This document shows positions 1 through 8,313 of a stretch of DNA of 64,000 bases, in pieces. Below the pieces are notes generated by a model that saw only the letters and a list, made by a program, of their open reading frames with translations, did not search any database and was not told the origin of the DNA. Made by a program: the position numbers and the translations under genes. The DNA is from Arachnia propionica (GTDB taxonomy: Bacteria > Actinomycetota > Actinomycetes > Propionibacteriales > Propionibacteriaceae): assembly GCF_003859805.1 (NCBI RefSeq), contig NZ_RQZG01000001.1:124001-188000 (forward strand), given 5' to 3'. Positions within the stretch are counted from its first letter, which is position 1, and every line of letters starts with the position of its first letter.

Positions 1-1103
1 ACTTCATGTACCGCGACGGGGCCGCCGTGATGGTGGAGACCGCCCGACTGTGGGCCGATCTCGGGTTCTGGCGCACCGAGGCCGACGGCTGTGAACGTTT
101 CCACATCCACGGGGTCACCGGACCGGACGAGTACACCGCGGTGGTGAACAACAACATGTTCACCAATGTGATGGCACGCGCCAACCTGCGCCGCACCGTC
201 GCCCTGCTGAAGGAGATGGAGGTCAACGATCCCCGGGCCCACGACCGTGTCGTCACCGGTCTCGGGGTCACGCCGCAGGAGATCGCGGAGTGGGAGCGAT
301 GTGCCGACGGCATGGTGATCCCCTTCGACGAGACCTTCGGCATCCACCCGCAGGACGAGAAGTTCCTGACCAGCGAGTTGTGGGACCTGGAGAACACGCC
401 AGCCGACAAGTTCCCACTGCTGTTGAACTTCCATCCGCTGGTGATCTACCGCTACCAGGTGCTCAAGCAGGCTGACGTGGTGCTGGCCCTGTTCCTCCAG
501 GGCGACCAGTTCACCCGGGAGGAGAAGCGCGCCGACTTCGAGTACTACGACCCGATCACCACCGGGGACTCGACCCTGTCCGGCGTGGTGCAGTCCGTCA
601 TCGCCGCCGAGGTCGGGTATCAGGACATGGCGATGCAGTATTTCCTCACCGGACTGTACGTTGACCTGGCGGACATCCATGCCAACGCCCGCGACGGCGT
701 GCACATCGCCTCCACCGGTGGGGTCTGGAACGCGCTGATCTTCGGTTTCGCCGGGATGCGCGACTACCACGGTCACATCAGCTTCGATCCACGCCTGCCC
801 GCGGAGTGGACGGAGATGCGGTTCCCGCTCCAGATCCGGGAATCCCGGATCCGGGTGCTGCTGGAGCGTGACGCCATCACCTTCGACGTCGAGACCGGTG
901 ACGGTGCGGAGGTCGAGGTGCGCGGTGAACTGTTCCACCTGCTGCCCGAGAACCGGGTCCGGGTCCCACTCCACGGTCAGGGTGAACAGCTGCCGTCGCT
1001 GACGGGCCGCAACCCCGTGACCGGAGGACGTCGTGCCGACGGCTCCGTCGTCACCGCGATCGTTCCGGAGGCTCCTGAGCCCGATCTCCTCGGAACTGAG
1101 TGA
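1..1103 (+). CDS. Glycoside hydrolase family 65 phosphorylase (3' part)
   Basis: C-terminal half of a GH65 enzyme, the family of maltose, trehalose and kojibiose phosphorylases, which split a disaccharide with phosphate to give glucose 1-phosphate and glucose. The gene runs in from the left edge; about 365 residues of a family length near 750-800 are visible. The catalytic-acid motif HGVTGPDEY lies at positions 105-134, with the acid Glu codon at 129-131. A later GVHIASTGG stretch (near 700-725) corresponds to the phosphate-binding loop, and the C-terminal beta-sandwich follows. Substrate cannot be assigned from this part. The stop overlaps the GTG of the next gene, so the two are translationally coupled. 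Family assignment is firm. Confidence 0.9.
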   Translation, partial: FMYRDGAAVMVETARLWADLGFWRTEADGCERFHIHGVTGPDEYTAVVNNNMFTNVMARANLRRTVALLKEMEVNDPRAHDRVVTGLGVTPQEIAEWERCADGMVIPFDETFGIHPQDEKFLTSELWDLENTPADKFPLLLNFHPLVIYRYQVLKQADVVLALFLQGDQFTREEKRADFEYYDPITTGDSTLSGVVQSVIAAEVGYQDMAMQYFLTGLYVDLADIHANARDGVHIASTGGVWNALIFGFAGMRDYHGHISFDPRLPAEWTEMRFPLQIRESRIRVLLERDAITFDVETGDGAEVEVRGELFHLLPENRVRVPLHGQGEQLPSLTGRNPVTGGRRADGSVVTAIVPEAPEPDLLGTE

Positions 1104-2299
1104 ACACACCACACCTGCACCTGCCCGATGCGGCGGTCGAGGTGCCGGACAGCGATCCGGTGGAGTACCGGCTGGGGCCCCTCCGGATCGAGGTGAGGCG
1201 TCACAGCGACACCCTCGACGTCGTGCTGCACAACACCAGCGGGAACGAGGTCGAGGCTCCGGGGCTGCCGCTCAGGTGGGAGAAGGACTGCCCGGTCGCC
1301 TGGTTGAGCGGTGGCACCGGCATGGTGCTCGCCCCCGACGGCAGGTCGATGTGGCGGATGCTGAGTGGCTGGTGCAGTGACACCGGACAGCGTGATGAAG
1401 GTCCGACGGCACTGCTCTTCGGGGAGGTGACGCGCCTGGCCGCCGGGCAGCGGGCATGGTCTCGGTGGCGCTGTGAGGATGTCACGGCCGGGATCACGCT
1501 GCCAGGCTGGGTACCGTCACGGCGACACCTGCCGACGGGTGAGGCACTCGAGATCACCGATCTGGACGTGGCCCTCTCCGGTGACGGGCTGAGTTTCGAG
1601 ACCACCTCGACCGCGAGCCTGGTGCGGGGAGCCCCCGGGCTCCATCAGCTCACCGTCCACGGTCCCGGGGGAGCCACGACCCTTGAGGTCGGGTGGTTCC
1701 CGAGCGTGTCTGAGCTGGTGGCGACGGCTTTGACGCAGGATCCCGATGCGGGTGTGGCGGCCTGGCTGATGAGCTGGCTGCTGACCGATCCCGTGAGGGC
1801 CAAGGATGAGCGGTTGCTGGACCGACTCGACGTGACACTCGGGGCGTTGGAGGAGGCACCGACGCTGTTCGGCGTGCTCGCCGCGTTGCGTGTCACCGCG
1901 ACAACTGAACTGCCATTGCGTGAGGTGGCACTCCGGATGACCCGTGACTTCCTGACCACGCACCCCGGTCACGGCGATGCAGTGTTCATCGCGGTGGCGG
2001 CCCTGCTCACGGGATGCCCGGAGGCGGTGGCGGGTCTTGCTCCGCCACGTGTCACGATGACCGGTGACAACCTGCTCCGGACCTTGGAGCATGGTCTGCC
2101 CAGTTCTGTCGGTCCCACCTGCACGGCCAGGGATGTGGCGTGGGCCCGGCTGTGGTCGGTCTCGCGTCCGGACTCGATCGACCACCTCGCCGTGACGGAG
2201 GCGACGGCCCTGGCACAGGCCCGGCTGATGTGCAGGCTCACGCAGGCCATGGACCCGACGGAGGTCGCATGGCTGCTCCTGTGGGAGGCGATGACCTGA
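1100..2299 (+). CDS. Unknown protein coupled to GH65 enzyme
   Basis: A 399-residue protein that I do not recognise. The GTG start overlaps the stop of the GH65 gene (GTGA), which argues for co-translation and a related job. The N-terminal 200 residues look beta-rich, with many Trp, Gly and acidic/Arg alternations (for example around MWRMLSGWCSD). The C-terminal 180 residues are helical and Leu/Ala/Thr-rich. No signal peptide, membrane segment or cofactor motif is visible. A sugar-binding or regulatory partner of the phosphorylase is possible, but this is inference from position only. Confidence 0.6.
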   Translation: MNTPHLHLPDAAVEVPDSDPVEYRLGPLRIEVRRHSDTLDVVLHNTSGNEVEAPGLPLRWEKDCPVAWLSGGTGMVLAPDGRSMWRMLSGWCSDTGQRDEGPTALLFGEVTRLAAGQRAWSRWRCEDVTAGITLPGWVPSRRHLPTGEALEITDLDVALSGDGLSFETTSTASLVRGAPGLHQLTVHGPGGATTLEVGWFPSVSELVATALTQDPDAGVAAWLMSWLLTDPVRAKDERLLDRLDVTLGALEEAPTLFGVLAALRVTATTELPLREVALRMTRDFLTTHPGHGDAVFIAVAALLTGCPEAVAGLAPPRVTMTGDNLLRTLEHGLPSSVGPTCTARDVAWARLWSVSRPDSIDHLAVTEATALAQARLMCRLTQAMDPTEVAWLLLWEAMT

Positions 2300-2364
2300 C
2301 AATCCCGGCATAATCGATGGCGGACGGGATCACTCCCGCCTGTTGTCGACCAGTCAGGAAGAAC

Positions 2365-3141
2365 ATGTCCCACGAGCCCCACGAGGGCACCACGGCCACG
2401 AGACAACACCGGATCAGCGAGACGGTGCGTGCCTCACTCGGGGCGACAGCGGTGCTCATGCTCGCCACCGTCGCGTTCACCATGGTGATGACGGGTGCGT
2501 ATCTGAACTACCTGCAGCCATGGTTCGGTCCCTGGCTCCTGGCGGCCAGCATCGCTGCCGGGACATTGGCCCTGTGGAGTCTGCTGGAACTGGCGGAGCG
2601 GGCCCAGCAGGAGGCCGGTGCACACAGAGCCGCCAGCGGTCACGGCCACGGTGTGCCGAGGATCACGGCGCTGTTGGTGGTGCCGGCGCTGCTGTTCGCC
2701 CTGGCCGCACCCTCGTCGCTCGGGGCGGATGCGGTGAGCGAGGTGCAACTCCAGCAGCGCACCGACGAGGTGGAGACCATCGAGTTCCCTCCGCTGCCGG
2801 AGGACGAGGTCAACGAGTTGAGCCTCCAGGAGTTCTCCGACCGTTACGTCTTCGGGGATCCGGAAGAACTGGACGGCACGCCGGTTCGTCTGCTCGGTTT
2901 CGCTGGCCACCCCAGCCATCTTCCCAAGGAGCAGTGGACGGTCAACCGGTTCCGAATCTTCTGCTGTGTGGCGGACTCGACCCTGTTCTCGGCCATCATC
3001 ACCGGGGTGCCGATGCCACAGGGGGACGACGTCTGGGTGGAGGTCGAGGGTGTGATCGACCTCGGGGCCAGTGACCGATTGCCGGTCATCGTGGCCACCA
3101 GCGTCGAGGTCGTGACCAGACCTGAGGAGCCCTACCTGTGA
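2365..3141 (+). CDS. TIGR03943/YcgQ family membrane protein
   Basis: 258-residue membrane protein of the TIGR03943 (YcgQ-like) family, the usual partner of the permease that follows. Two hydrophobic segments lie near residues 30-75 and a third near 100-120. After these comes a soluble domain with the family's Cys-Cys-x-Ala-Asp signature, here FCCVADS, in a beta-rich fold. I chose the ATG at 2365 because an AGGAAG sequence sits five bases upstream; the in-frame ATG at 2317 has none. The stop overlaps the GTG of the permease. Its B. subtilis relatives are linked to zinc control, but I see no Zur-like palindrome here, so substrate is open. Confidence 0.75.
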   Translation: MSHEPHEGTTATRQHRISETVRASLGATAVLMLATVAFTMVMTGAYLNYLQPWFGPWLLAASIAAGTLALWSLLELAERAQQEAGAHRAASGHGHGVPRITALLVVPALLFALAAPSSLGADAVSEVQLQQRTDEVETIEFPPLPEDEVNELSLQEFSDRYVFGDPEELDGTPVRLLGFAGHPSHLPKEQWTVNRFRIFCCVADSTLFSAIITGVPMPQGDDVWVEVEGVIDLGASDRLPVIVATSVEVVTRPEEPYL

Positions 3142-4115
3142 GCCCGACCTTCCGACGCGTGTGGCTCGCTCCCTTCCTCGGGGTGATCCTGCTCGTGCTG
3201 CTGCAGCAGTACGTCGGCCGGGTGGGGCCACTGCTGAGTCTTCGTGGGGCGGTGGCGCCCTGGAGCACCCTGTTCGTCGGCATCGTCGTCCAGGCTCTGC
3301 CGTTCCTGGTGCTGGGGGTGCTGGTCTCTGGCGCGATCGCGGCCTTCCTGCCCAAGGATCTTCTGGCGCGGATCACCCCGAGATCCCCCCTGCTGGCCGT
3401 GCCGACCGCTGGGGTCGCAGGCATGGTGCTGCCCGGTTGTGAGTGCGCCTCGGTCCCGGTGTCCCAGTCGCTGATGCGGCGGGGGCTGCCGCAGGCGGCG
3501 GCACTGGCATTCCTGTTGGCGGCTCCTGCGGTCAATCCCATCGTGCTGGTCGCGACGGCGGTGGCCTTTCCCGGGAACCCGACGATGGTGTGGGCCAGGC
3601 TCATCGCATCGTTGCTGGCCGTGGTCACGGCCTGCTGGCTGTGGATCGCCCTCGGCAGGCAGGAGTGGATGAGGCCCCAGGAAGGTCACCGGCACGACGG
3701 TGTCACCAAGGCGTCGGTGTTCCGGGAGACCGTGATGCACGACCTCCAGCAGGCCGGTGGTTTCCTGGTGCTCGGCGCTGCGGTCGCGGCCGCCTTCAAG
3801 GTCCTGGTGCCGGTCGGTGTGCTCGGTTTCCTGAGCGAGAATCCGTGGTTCGCGGTGCTGGCGATGGCACTGCTCGCCATCGTGCTGTCCCTGTGCTCCG
3901 AGGCCGATGCGTTCGTGGTCTCCTCGTTCTCGTCGATCTCCCCGACGGCTCAACTGGCTTTCCTCGTCGTGGGGCCGATGGTCGACATCAAGCTCTTCGC
4001 GATGCAGTCCGGTGCCTTCGGTGTGAGGTTCGCCACCCGTTTCATGCCGTTGACACTGGTGTGCTGCATCGTCGCGGCCGTGATGGTCGGACGTCTCATG
4101 TTCGGTCAGTTCTGA
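3138..4115 (+). CDS. YraQ/YcgR-type permease (DUF318)
   Basis: 325-residue polytopic membrane protein of the permease DUF318 family, which includes arsenical permease ArsP and YcgR. About eight hydrophobic segments are visible. The conserved PGCECASVPVSQSL stretch (around residues 98-111) with two Cys, and the AAPAVNPIVL stretch that follows, are the family hallmarks. In the C-terminal half LCSEADAFVVSSF repeats the pattern of the N-terminal half, as expected for the internal duplication. GTG start overlaps the preceding stop, so it forms a unit with the TIGR03943 gene. The substrate is unknown; a metal or metalloid complex is the usual suggestion. Confidence 0.8.
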   Translation: MSPTFRRVWLAPFLGVILLVLLQQYVGRVGPLLSLRGAVAPWSTLFVGIVVQALPFLVLGVLVSGAIAAFLPKDLLARITPRSPLLAVPTAGVAGMVLPGCECASVPVSQSLMRRGLPQAAALAFLLAAPAVNPIVLVATAVAFPGNPTMVWARLIASLLAVVTACWLWIALGRQEWMRPQEGHRHDGVTKASVFRETVMHDLQQAGGFLVLGAAVAAAFKVLVPVGVLGFLSENPWFAVLAMALLAIVLSLCSEADAFVVSSFSSISPTAQLAFLVVGPMVDIKLFAMQSGAFGVRFATRFMPLTLVCCIVAAVMVGRLMFGQF

Positions 4116-4179
4116 GTGCTGTCGGCCGGAAGGACTGCAGGGTCGAGGGAACAACTGCGCAGGGTGCGGAATTGAAGGA

Positions 4180-4208
4180 GGTGGGCCTGATCACAGGTCC
4201 GATCCACC
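4180..4208 (+). promoter_or_regulatory. Imperfect hairpin in cyclase leader
   Basis: In the 110-base gap before the cyclase gene, arms GGTGG (4180-4184) and CCTG (4186-4189) can pair with CAGG (4194-4197) and CCACC (4204-4208), around an ATCA loop. The internal loop is lopsided, 1 base against 6. It ends seven bases before the AAGGAG ribosome site at 4215-4220. It could modulate translation or be chance; no known riboswitch consensus fits. Confidence 0.25.
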
Positions 4209-4225
4209 GCCATCAAGGAGTCCAC

Positions 4226-4984
4226 ATGGGAATCCACACCGCGACCGCCACAGCCGCTCGGGATGCCGCCTTCGCTGCCATGAGGGGAGGTTTCAGGCTC
4301 CTTGACCTGACCGAGGTGCTCGGGCCTGAGAGCGTGATGTGGCCGGGCGCCCCGGCCTGGAGCGTCGAGGATGTCGTCACCTTCGAAGGGGGTGGGTACC
4401 ACGCCCGGATGGTGCACACCTTCGAACATGCGGGAACCCACCTCGATGCCCCCGGACACCTCGTGCCCGGTGCGGGTGATGTCGCCAGCCTGCCCATCGA
4501 GGACCTGGTGGTGCCCGTGGTGGTCATCGACATCAGTGAGAAGGCCGCGACGGAGCCGAACTCCGTGATCACCGCAGCGGATGTGGAGGCCTTCGAGGAC
4601 GTCCATGGGCGAATCGCCGCGGGTTCGGCGGTGTTGATGAACTCGGGATGGGGCAGGCGCAACCATGACGCCCTGCTCTACTCGGGCACCAGTGGCACCA
4701 CCGATCTGAGGTTCCCGGGGTTCGGTCTGGACGGGGCGGCGCTCCTCGTGGAGCGGGGGGTCGTCGGGATCGGGGTGGACACCCTGGGGATCGACCCGGG
4801 AAACGAGCCGACCCTCCCGGTGCATCGCGAGATCACCCACCCAGCAGGGCTGTGGCACCTGGAGAACCTCGTCAACGTGGAGTTGCTCCCTCCGACAGGG
4901 GCTGTTCTCGCGGTCGGGGTGCCCCGCATCCATGGCGGCACCGGTTTCCCCTGCCGGGTCTTCGCCTTCGTGCCCAAGGCCTGA
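4226..4984 (+). CDS. Cyclase family metal-dependent hydrolase
   Basis: 252-residue protein of the cyclase/kynurenine formamidase-like family (PF04199). The metal-binding signature HxGTHxDxPxH is present as HAGTHLDAPGH at about residues 72-82. The LLDLTEVLGPES opening and the GVDTLGIDPG stretch near residue 190 are also family features. Members hydrolyse N-formylkynurenine or cyclic amides and lactones; the substrate here is unknown. The start at 4226 is supported by AAGGAG five bases upstream. The gene converges on the minus-strand ABC permease with only ten bases between them. Confidence 0.85.
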   Translation: MGIHTATATAARDAAFAAMRGGFRLLDLTEVLGPESVMWPGAPAWSVEDVVTFEGGGYHARMVHTFEHAGTHLDAPGHLVPGAGDVASLPIEDLVVPVVVIDISEKAATEPNSVITAADVEAFEDVHGRIAAGSAVLMNSGWGRRNHDALLYSGTSGTTDLRFPGFGLDGAALLVERGVVGIGVDTLGIDPGNEPTLPVHREITHPAGLWHLENLVNVELLPPTGAVLAVGVPRIHGGTGFPCRVFAFVPKA

Positions 4985-4994
4985 GGGCCAGGCA

Positions 4995-5762
4995 TCACCG
5001 GTGCCGCGCCAGACGACGTCGTGCGGGCTGGAGGAGCAACACCTCGAGCCCCAGGGTGAGGGCAGCCATGATCCCGGAGAGGGCGAAGACATCGGCTGTC
5101 TCCAGGTTGGTTCGTGCCTGCTGCACCTCCGCCCCGATGCCAGTCGCGGTGCTCAACAGCTCAGCCATCACGGTCAACCGGATGGACTGCCCGACCGCCA
5201 CCGTGATGGCGGAGAGCACCGGGGGAACCACGGCGGGGACCACGACCCGGTGCAGGGTGCCGAGGAGCCCGAACCCGAACAGCCGGGCCATCTCCAGCAG
5301 GTCCTGGTCCACGCCCGCCACCGCATCTCGCACGGCTGTGACCAGCAGGGGCAGGGTGACCAGGGTGACCACCAGCAGGACCACCTCAGGTCTGGGCCCG
5401 AACCACAGCATCCCCACCACGACGATCACGATCGGGGGGATCGCCATGAGCAGTTGCAGCCAGCTCACGGTCAACTCGGCGATGGGACGCCAGGTCCCGG
5501 CGGCCCAACCCCACGGCAGACCGATCAGCAACGCGAATCCGAGCCCCAGCACGGCGCGTTGAAACGTCAACCAGATGCTCGGGATGAGCTCCTCGTCGCG
5601 AATCAGTGCCAGGAGAGCGTCCCAGGTCGCGGCCGGGCTCGGCAGGGCGTAGGCGGGCTGATCGCGGGCGACGAGGGCCCAGATGCCCACCACCATGCCG
5701 AGTCCCAGCCACCACAGCAGGGTCTCACGCCACCGGAGGGCCGTTCGCCCGGGCTGCTTCAC
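4995..5762 (-). CDS. ABC transporter permease (SsuC/TauC type)
   Basis: 255-residue BPD_transp_1 inner-membrane permease of the nitrate/sulfonate/taurine/thiamine-precursor family. About six hydrophobic segments are visible. The EAA-like loop for the ATPase contact reads VAGVDQDLLEMARLFGFGLLGTLHRVVVPAVVP, roughly residues 150-180. Its ATG overlaps the stop of the binding-protein gene (ATGA), and it is last in a four-gene minus-strand run of methyltransferase, ATPase, binding protein and permease. The substrate is not identifiable from the permease. Confidence 0.88.
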   Translation of the reverse strand: MKQPGRTALRWRETLLWWLGLGMVVGIWALVARDQPAYALPSPAATWDALLALIRDEELIPSIWLTFQRAVLGLGFALLIGLPWGWAAGTWRPIAELTVSWLQLLMAIPPIVIVVVGMLWFGPRPEVVLLVVTLVTLPLLVTAVRDAVAGVDQDLLEMARLFGFGLLGTLHRVVVPAVVPPVLSAITVAVGQSIRLTVMAELLSTATGIGAEVQQARTNLETADVFALSGIMAALTLGLEVLLLQPARRRLARHR

Positions 5763-6817
5763 CTGGGATCAGCGATGTAGAAGGCGTCGTCGGGGAGTTT
5801 TCCACCCACGATGTCGGGGCTGAGCTCCATCAGCCGCGTGTAGAAGTCCTCCAGTTCGTCCTTCGCCCCGGCCCCTGGGACCACCTCGAGCTGCAGACGA
5901 GGGATCACGGAGGTCACCACGGGTTCCGGCACCTCCGTCGCGCGGGTGATCGCAGCCACGGCAGTGGCCTCGGTGGCATTGACCTGTGCGACGGCCGCCT
6001 CCAACTCGGTCAGGATGTTCCCGACGAGACCCGGGTTGCCTTCGGCGAGTTCTGCCGGCATCACGACCCCGGCCATGGGGAAACGTGCCTGAGTGCCGGT
6101 GGCCTCGGCCCACAGCGCCTGCAGATCAGCGGTGCGGTCCAAGGCCCTACCGTTCTGCTTCGCCTGGTTCTGCGCGACTGTTGCTGCATGTTCCGGCAGC
6201 ACCGCGTAGTCCACCTGACCGGACAGCAGCCCCTGGAGCGCGTCCTGTGCCTGCTCGTAGGGCGCTATCTCCACCCCTTCTGCGCCACCGTCGGCGCTGA
6301 TCTGGCTGTTCTTCAACAGGTACCGGAACACCAGATCAGGCATGTTGCCGGGCAGTGGGACCGCCACCCTCCTCCCCTTCAGCCCGGCCAGACCGGAGTT
6401 GGCGGTGCCCTCAGGGCCGAGCAGGAAGAGCATCCCCCAGACGGTGATGGCCACCAGCCTCACCGGCAGACCCTTGTTGTACAGGTTCGCCGAGGCGTAC
6501 GACGGAGTGGCGGCCAGATCAGTCTCCTTGCTGATGAGCAGTGATTTGAGGACGTCGACGGTGGCCCAGTTGTCCAACGTGACCTCACCGACGGCGTCAT
6601 CGAGGTGGCCCAACGTCCCGAAGACCGCCATCGGTGCCATGAAGGCCAGCGTGGTGGGCACATGGACACGCAGTGTCTCGAGTTTCCCGGCCTTCGTCGG
6701 GGTGGGGGAGTCGCCACCGGGGGAGGGGCTCGGGTCGGGCGGTGAACAGGAACCCAGGCCGGTGGTGGCCAGCAGGCCGAGGCCGGTGAGGCTGAACAGG
6801 CTTCGTCTTCTCATCAT
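5759..6817 (-). CDS. ABC substrate-binding lipoprotein (NMT1/SsuA-like)
   Basis: 352-residue lipoprotein. It opens with an Arg-rich signal peptide and a lipobox LGSC near residue 25, followed by a Pro/Ser-rich linker. The body fits the NMT1/SsuA periplasmic-binding fold, which binds sulfonates, nitrate, thiamine precursors or similar small molecules: a two-lobe protein with motifs such as DLAATPSYASANLYNKG and GLKGRRVAVPLPG. The start at 6817 follows AAGGAG by two bases and overlaps the ATPase stop; an upstream in-frame start would lie inside the ATPase gene. The ligand is unknown. Confidence 0.85.
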   Translation of the reverse strand: MMRRRSLFSLTGLGLLATTGLGSCSPPDPSPSPGGDSPTPTKAGKLETLRVHVPTTLAFMAPMAVFGTLGHLDDAVGEVTLDNWATVDVLKSLLISKETDLAATPSYASANLYNKGLPVRLVAITVWGMLFLLGPEGTANSGLAGLKGRRVAVPLPGNMPDLVFRYLLKNSQISADGGAEGVEIAPYEQAQDALQGLLSGQVDYAVLPEHAATVAQNQAKQNGRALDRTADLQALWAEATGTQARFPMAGVVMPAELAEGNPGLVGNILTELEAAVAQVNATEATAVAAITRATEVPEPVVTSVIPRLQLEVVPGAGAKDELEDFYTRLMELSPDIVGGKLPDDAFYIADPR

Positions 6818-7443
6818 TGCTCCTTGTCGTGGTCGGTGAGCCGCCAAGTTCCCGGTGGCCCGTCGAGTTCGAGATGAAGATGGGAGACCGCCTCGGCCTC
6901 CTCGAGGTCATGGGTCACCCAGATGGTGATGACCGCTTCCTGTGCCAGCAGGGCGACCAGGTCGCCACGAAGCGCCGTCGCCAGCGGCCTGTCCAGGGCG
7001 GAGAAGGGCTCATCGACCAGGAGCAGCGCAGGTTCGGTCGCCATGGCTCGTGCGATGGCGACCCGTTGGCGCATTCCCCCTGACAGCTGCGCCGGGTGGA
7101 GATGGGTGGCGTGTGCCAGGTCCACCCGTGCCAGCCACTGCTGGGCGATCAGGTCGGGGAACTCGTGCCTGACGACGAGGGCCACGTTGCGGTGGGCGCT
7201 GTACCACGGCAGCAGTCGTGGTTCCTGGAACACCTGGGCCACACGTCCCTCAGGTCGGATGACCGAGCCGCCGTCGCACGGGCTGAGTCCGGAGATCGCC
7301 CGCAGCAGGGTGGTCTTTCCCACTCCTGAGGCACCGGTGACGGCGAGGACCTGCCCGGGACGCACCGTGAGTGAGAGATCGGCGATGAGGGTGTTCCCGC
7401 CGCGGCTGAGGCTGACATCGCTGAGTACGAGATGTTCCGTCAT
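6814..7443 (-). CDS. ABC transporter ATPase (SsuB/TauB type)
   Basis: 209-residue ATPase of the adjacent importer. Walker A is GASGVGKTT near residues 37-45, the signature is LSGGMRQRVAIARAM, and Walker B is LLLVDEPFSALD followed by the H-loop WVTHDLEEA. It is somewhat shorter than the usual 240-260 because the C-terminal extension is missing. It starts at the last base of the methyltransferase stop (TGATG), so translation is coupled. Confidence 0.92.
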   Translation of the reverse strand: MTEHLVLSDVSLSRGGNTLIADLSLTVRPGQVLAVTGASGVGKTTLLRAISGLSPCDGGSVIRPEGRVAQVFQEPRLLPWYSAHRNVALVVRHEFPDLIAQQWLARVDLAHATHLHPAQLSGGMRQRVAIARAMATEPALLLVDEPFSALDRPLATALRGDLVALLAQEAVITIWVTHDLEEAEAVSHLHLELDGPPGTWRLTDHDKEQ

Positions 7444-8243
7444 CAGGACTTCCGAGCCAGGATGACGATGCCGCCCATGAATCTGCCCTGTGCCCGGAAG
7501 CCCTGGCGCATGGCGCGCAGCCGATCCCTCGCCCCCGGCATCCGCCGTGCGTTGTGCCAGAACCTGAGTGCGCCGAGCAGCCCCTCGTCGTCGATGATGC
7601 GTCCCGGTTCCAGGAGTTCCAGTGGGGCACGTTCATGCCATGCCACGGTGAAACCGTGCTCCTCCAGCAGTTCGCCCCAGCCCTCGAGGCTGAGTGGACG
7701 CGCCCCGACCTTGATGATCCTGGAGAGTTCCCTGCGTGCTCGTTCGCCGTCGTCGTCGCTGACCCCGGGAAGCCAGGCCATCTCATGGAGGGCGTAGCGT
7801 CCCCCCGGACGCAGCAGCCTGGCGGCCTCCGCGATGACCGCACGTTTGCCCTCGAGGTCCTGGATGGTGAGCATGGCCTCACCCACCACCAGATCGGCCG
7901 AGGCATCCGGCAGACCGGTGTCCCGGGCATCGGCGACGACGTACTCGGCCCTGTCATCCCCGGAGAGGAGCCGGGTCATGGCCTCGTGCCCTTCAGGGTT
8001 GGGGTCCACTCCGCGGTAACTGTGTGGCTCTGCGGCGAGCAGCAGCTCAGCGGTTGCCCCGACCCCGGGGCCGAACTCGACGATGTCATCCGATCTGCCG
8101 GGGGTGGCCTGTCGGAGGAGGGATGCGGTGAGGGCGCGGCCACCCGGTCGCAGGATGCGTTTGCCCAGTTTCGCCAGCAACCAGTGTCCCTGCATCTTCG
8201 ACGCCTGGGGCGGTGTGGGAGAGGTGGGATGGGCTGTGGTCAT
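7443..8243 (-). CDS. Class I SAM-dependent methyltransferase
   Basis: 266-residue methyltransferase. The SAM-binding motif I reads VEFGPGVGATAELLL, followed by the acidic ribose contact in YRGVDPNPEG and the post-I motif ADARDTGLPD. The LLRPGGRYALHEM stretch is typical of the UbiE/COQ5-like group. The ATG at 8243 is preceded by AGGAAGG. The gene is translationally coupled to the ABC ATPase behind it, so it may modify the transported compound or a metallophore precursor; that link is inference. The promoter region upstream carries a large inverted repeat. Confidence 0.85.
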   Translation of the reverse strand: MTTAHPTSPTPPQASKMQGHWLLAKLGKRILRPGGRALTASLLRQATPGRSDDIVEFGPGVGATAELLLAAEPHSYRGVDPNPEGHEAMTRLLSGDDRAEYVVADARDTGLPDASADLVVGEAMLTIQDLEGKRAVIAEAARLLRPGGRYALHEMAWLPGVSDDDGERARRELSRIIKVGARPLSLEGWGELLEEHGFTVAWHERAPLELLEPGRIIDDEGLLGALRFWHNARRMPGARDRLRAMRQGFRAQGRFMGGIVILARKS

Positions 8244-8279
8244 GGTGGCCTTCCTGCTCGACCCGGGAACGTGACCCAT

Positions 8280-8313
8280 CACATATTAGTCACAAAATCT
8301 TTGTCAATATGTG
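8280..8313. promoter_or_regulatory. Large inverted repeat at methyltransferase promoter
   Basis: Perfect 8-base arms CACATATT (8280-8287) and AATATGTG (8306-8313) flank an 18-base centre. The repeat spans the stop codon of the FecE-type ATPase and a minus-strand TTGACA (8307-8302). A weak -10 (TATGTG, 8285-8280) lies 16 bases further on. It is a likely operator for the methyltransferase operon, although a transcription end between the two operons is also possible. The arms do not match the DtxR consensus. Confidence 0.45.

Noticed and set aside
1033-1380. Plus-strand open frame over the GH65/unknown gene junction
   Set aside because: Arg/Ala/Gly-rich product of an alternative frame of two good genes; no ribosome site.
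2300-2364. Zur box for the TIGR03943/permease pair
   Set aside because: No palindrome resembling a Zur site in this short gap.
3443-4225. Long N-terminal extension of the cyclase frame back to 3443
   Set aside because: It covers the permease in another frame. AAGGAG and the family N-terminus place the real start at 4226.
4116-4225. Riboswitch ahead of the cyclase gene
   Set aside because: No TPP, cobalamin, SAM or other known core motif; only a lopsided hairpin.
5606-6544. Plus-strand open frames opposite the NMT1-type transporter
   Set aside because: Mirror of the minus-strand coding sequence, His/Gln/Arg-rich, no motifs.
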